DNA from: Pseudoxanthomonas wuyuanensis
Lineage (GTDB): Bacteria; Pseudomonadota; Gammaproteobacteria; Xanthomonadales; Xanthomonadaceae
Assembly (NCBI RefSeq): GCF_900215535.1
Contig: NZ_OCND01000002.1
Span: 62,001-126,000 of the forward strand
Direction: 5' to 3'
DNA: 64,000 nucleotides
Shown here piece after piece: positions 63,542 through 64,000 of the stretch. How positions within the stretch are numbered: position 1 is the stretch's first letter; the number at the start of each line of letters is the position of its first letter. The notes beneath the pieces were generated by a model. That model saw only the letters and a program-made list of their open reading frames with translations, was not told the DNA's origin and did not search any database. Position numbers and translations under genes: made by a program.

Positions 63542-64000
63542 ATGCCGCATCGATTCTTGCTGCTGTTCGCTCTTGTGTATACCTCTGTCTCACTTCCGGC
63601 ACATGGCCAGGCGTCGCAACAGGGGGCGGCGGGCGCCGTTCGCGGGCGCATTGTGGATGCCGTGACTGGACGGGCAGTGCCGATGGCGACGGTACAGATC
63701 ATCCGCAATCAGCGCGTCCACGGCACGGTTGAAGCCGATGCCGCCGGAGAGTTTTTGTTCGATCGCGTTCCGGAAGGTGTGTATTCGGTCGAGGTAGAAG
63801 AGCAGGGCTATCTGAAAGCCGTACAGGCGGATGTACGGGTCGTGCTTCGCAGAGCGACCGCCGTCGAGTTCGCGCTGGTGCGTGGGGGCGATGTGGTGGT
63901 GCTTGACAAAGTGGTTGTCTCGGCGCGCTCAACGGCGGGGGATCCGCGGGCAACGCCGAACACCGTGCTGCTGGAACGTGAAGAGATACGGCGCAATCCC
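63542..64000 (+). CDS. TonB-dependent receptor, 5' end only
   Basis: The first 153 residues are present and the rest continues past the window. A signal peptide (about 1-22) is followed by a carboxypeptidase-regulatory-like domain (about 32-110; GAVRGRIVDAVTGRAVPMAT, FDRVPEGVYSVEVEEQGYL). Then comes the start of the plug with the TonB-box-like DKVVVSARS. Such receptors import siderophores, vitamins or plant glycans across the outer membrane and are numerous in Xanthomonadales. The specific substrate is not readable here. Confidence 0.85.
   Translation, partial: MPHRFLLLFALVYTSVSLPAHGQASQQGAAGAVRGRIVDAVTGRAVPMATVQIIRNQRVHGTVEADAAGEFLFDRVPEGVYSVEVEEQGYLKAVQADVRVVLRRATAVEFALVRGGDVVVLDKVVVSARSTAGDPRATPNTVLLEREEIRRNP

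Overview
The window is high-GC DNA of a gammaproteobacterium of the order Xanthomonadales (Xanthomonas/Stenotrophomonas/Lysobacter relatives). The grounds are gene content and order (prmA-accC-accB-aroQ-dsbD-cutA-groESL), an IorAB-type molybdenum hydroxylase, a split class II ribonucleotide reductase, an XAC0095-like protein, and intergenic spaces packed with palindromic and purine/pyrimidine repeat families typical of the group. No genus is claimed.

Left part (1-47.8 kb, core-like). It opens with a zinc-ribbon gene and prmA, two small exported proteins, then biotin carboxylase/BCCP (accC, accB), an LprI-like protein, aroQ, a TlpA thioredoxin and an unusual DsbD with two tandem N-terminal domains, and cutA. 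The groESL operon has a sigma-32-like promoter and a CIRCE element. It is followed by a DAHP synthase gene whose leader encodes an aromatic-rich peptide and an attenuator, then lipA, the tail-specific protease prc, a short Ada-like methyltransferase, two EamA/RarD transporters, a molybdenum hydroxylase cluster (iorA, iorB, cytochrome; divergent xdhC and a MobA-like gene), and an alpha/beta hydrolase. An ABC efflux operon (adaptor, ATPase, two permeases) lies divergent to a histidine kinase/response regulator pair. Next come a leucyl aminopeptidase, a HAD phosphatase, an AI-2E family protein, a YqjD/YqjE-type trio, a DegP/DegQ protease, and the class II ribonucleotide reductase as nrdJa and nrdJb, separated by a repeat array and a histone H1-like gene.

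Right part (47.8-64 kb, accessory). Composition drops toward lower GC. A three-gene Fic / XRE-ImmA protease / PIN-domain locus (47.8-50.5 kb) looks like a defence or toxin-antitoxin system. A run of small one-direction genes separated by attC-like imperfect palindromes (51.7-55.3 kb) looks like an integron gene-cassette array. It holds a GIY-YIG protein and a GNAT acetyltransferase and is interrupted by REP elements and a tRNA-Lys 3' fragment. A BRCT protein follows, then a structured, c4-like RNA leader ahead of an XAC0095-like protein with a long Glu run. A secreted mini-RHS protein with a metzincin-type zinc site follows, with small exported neighbours that could be immunity proteins. The window closes with a reductase-like protein, a REP-associated tyrosine transposase flanked by its termini, and the start of a TonB-dependent receptor.

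The strongest candidates for undescribed biology are the Fic/ImmA/PIN locus, the mini-RHS metzincin locus, the aromatic leader peptide ahead of DAHP synthase, the attC array, and a REP-like repeat translated in frame inside nrdJb.
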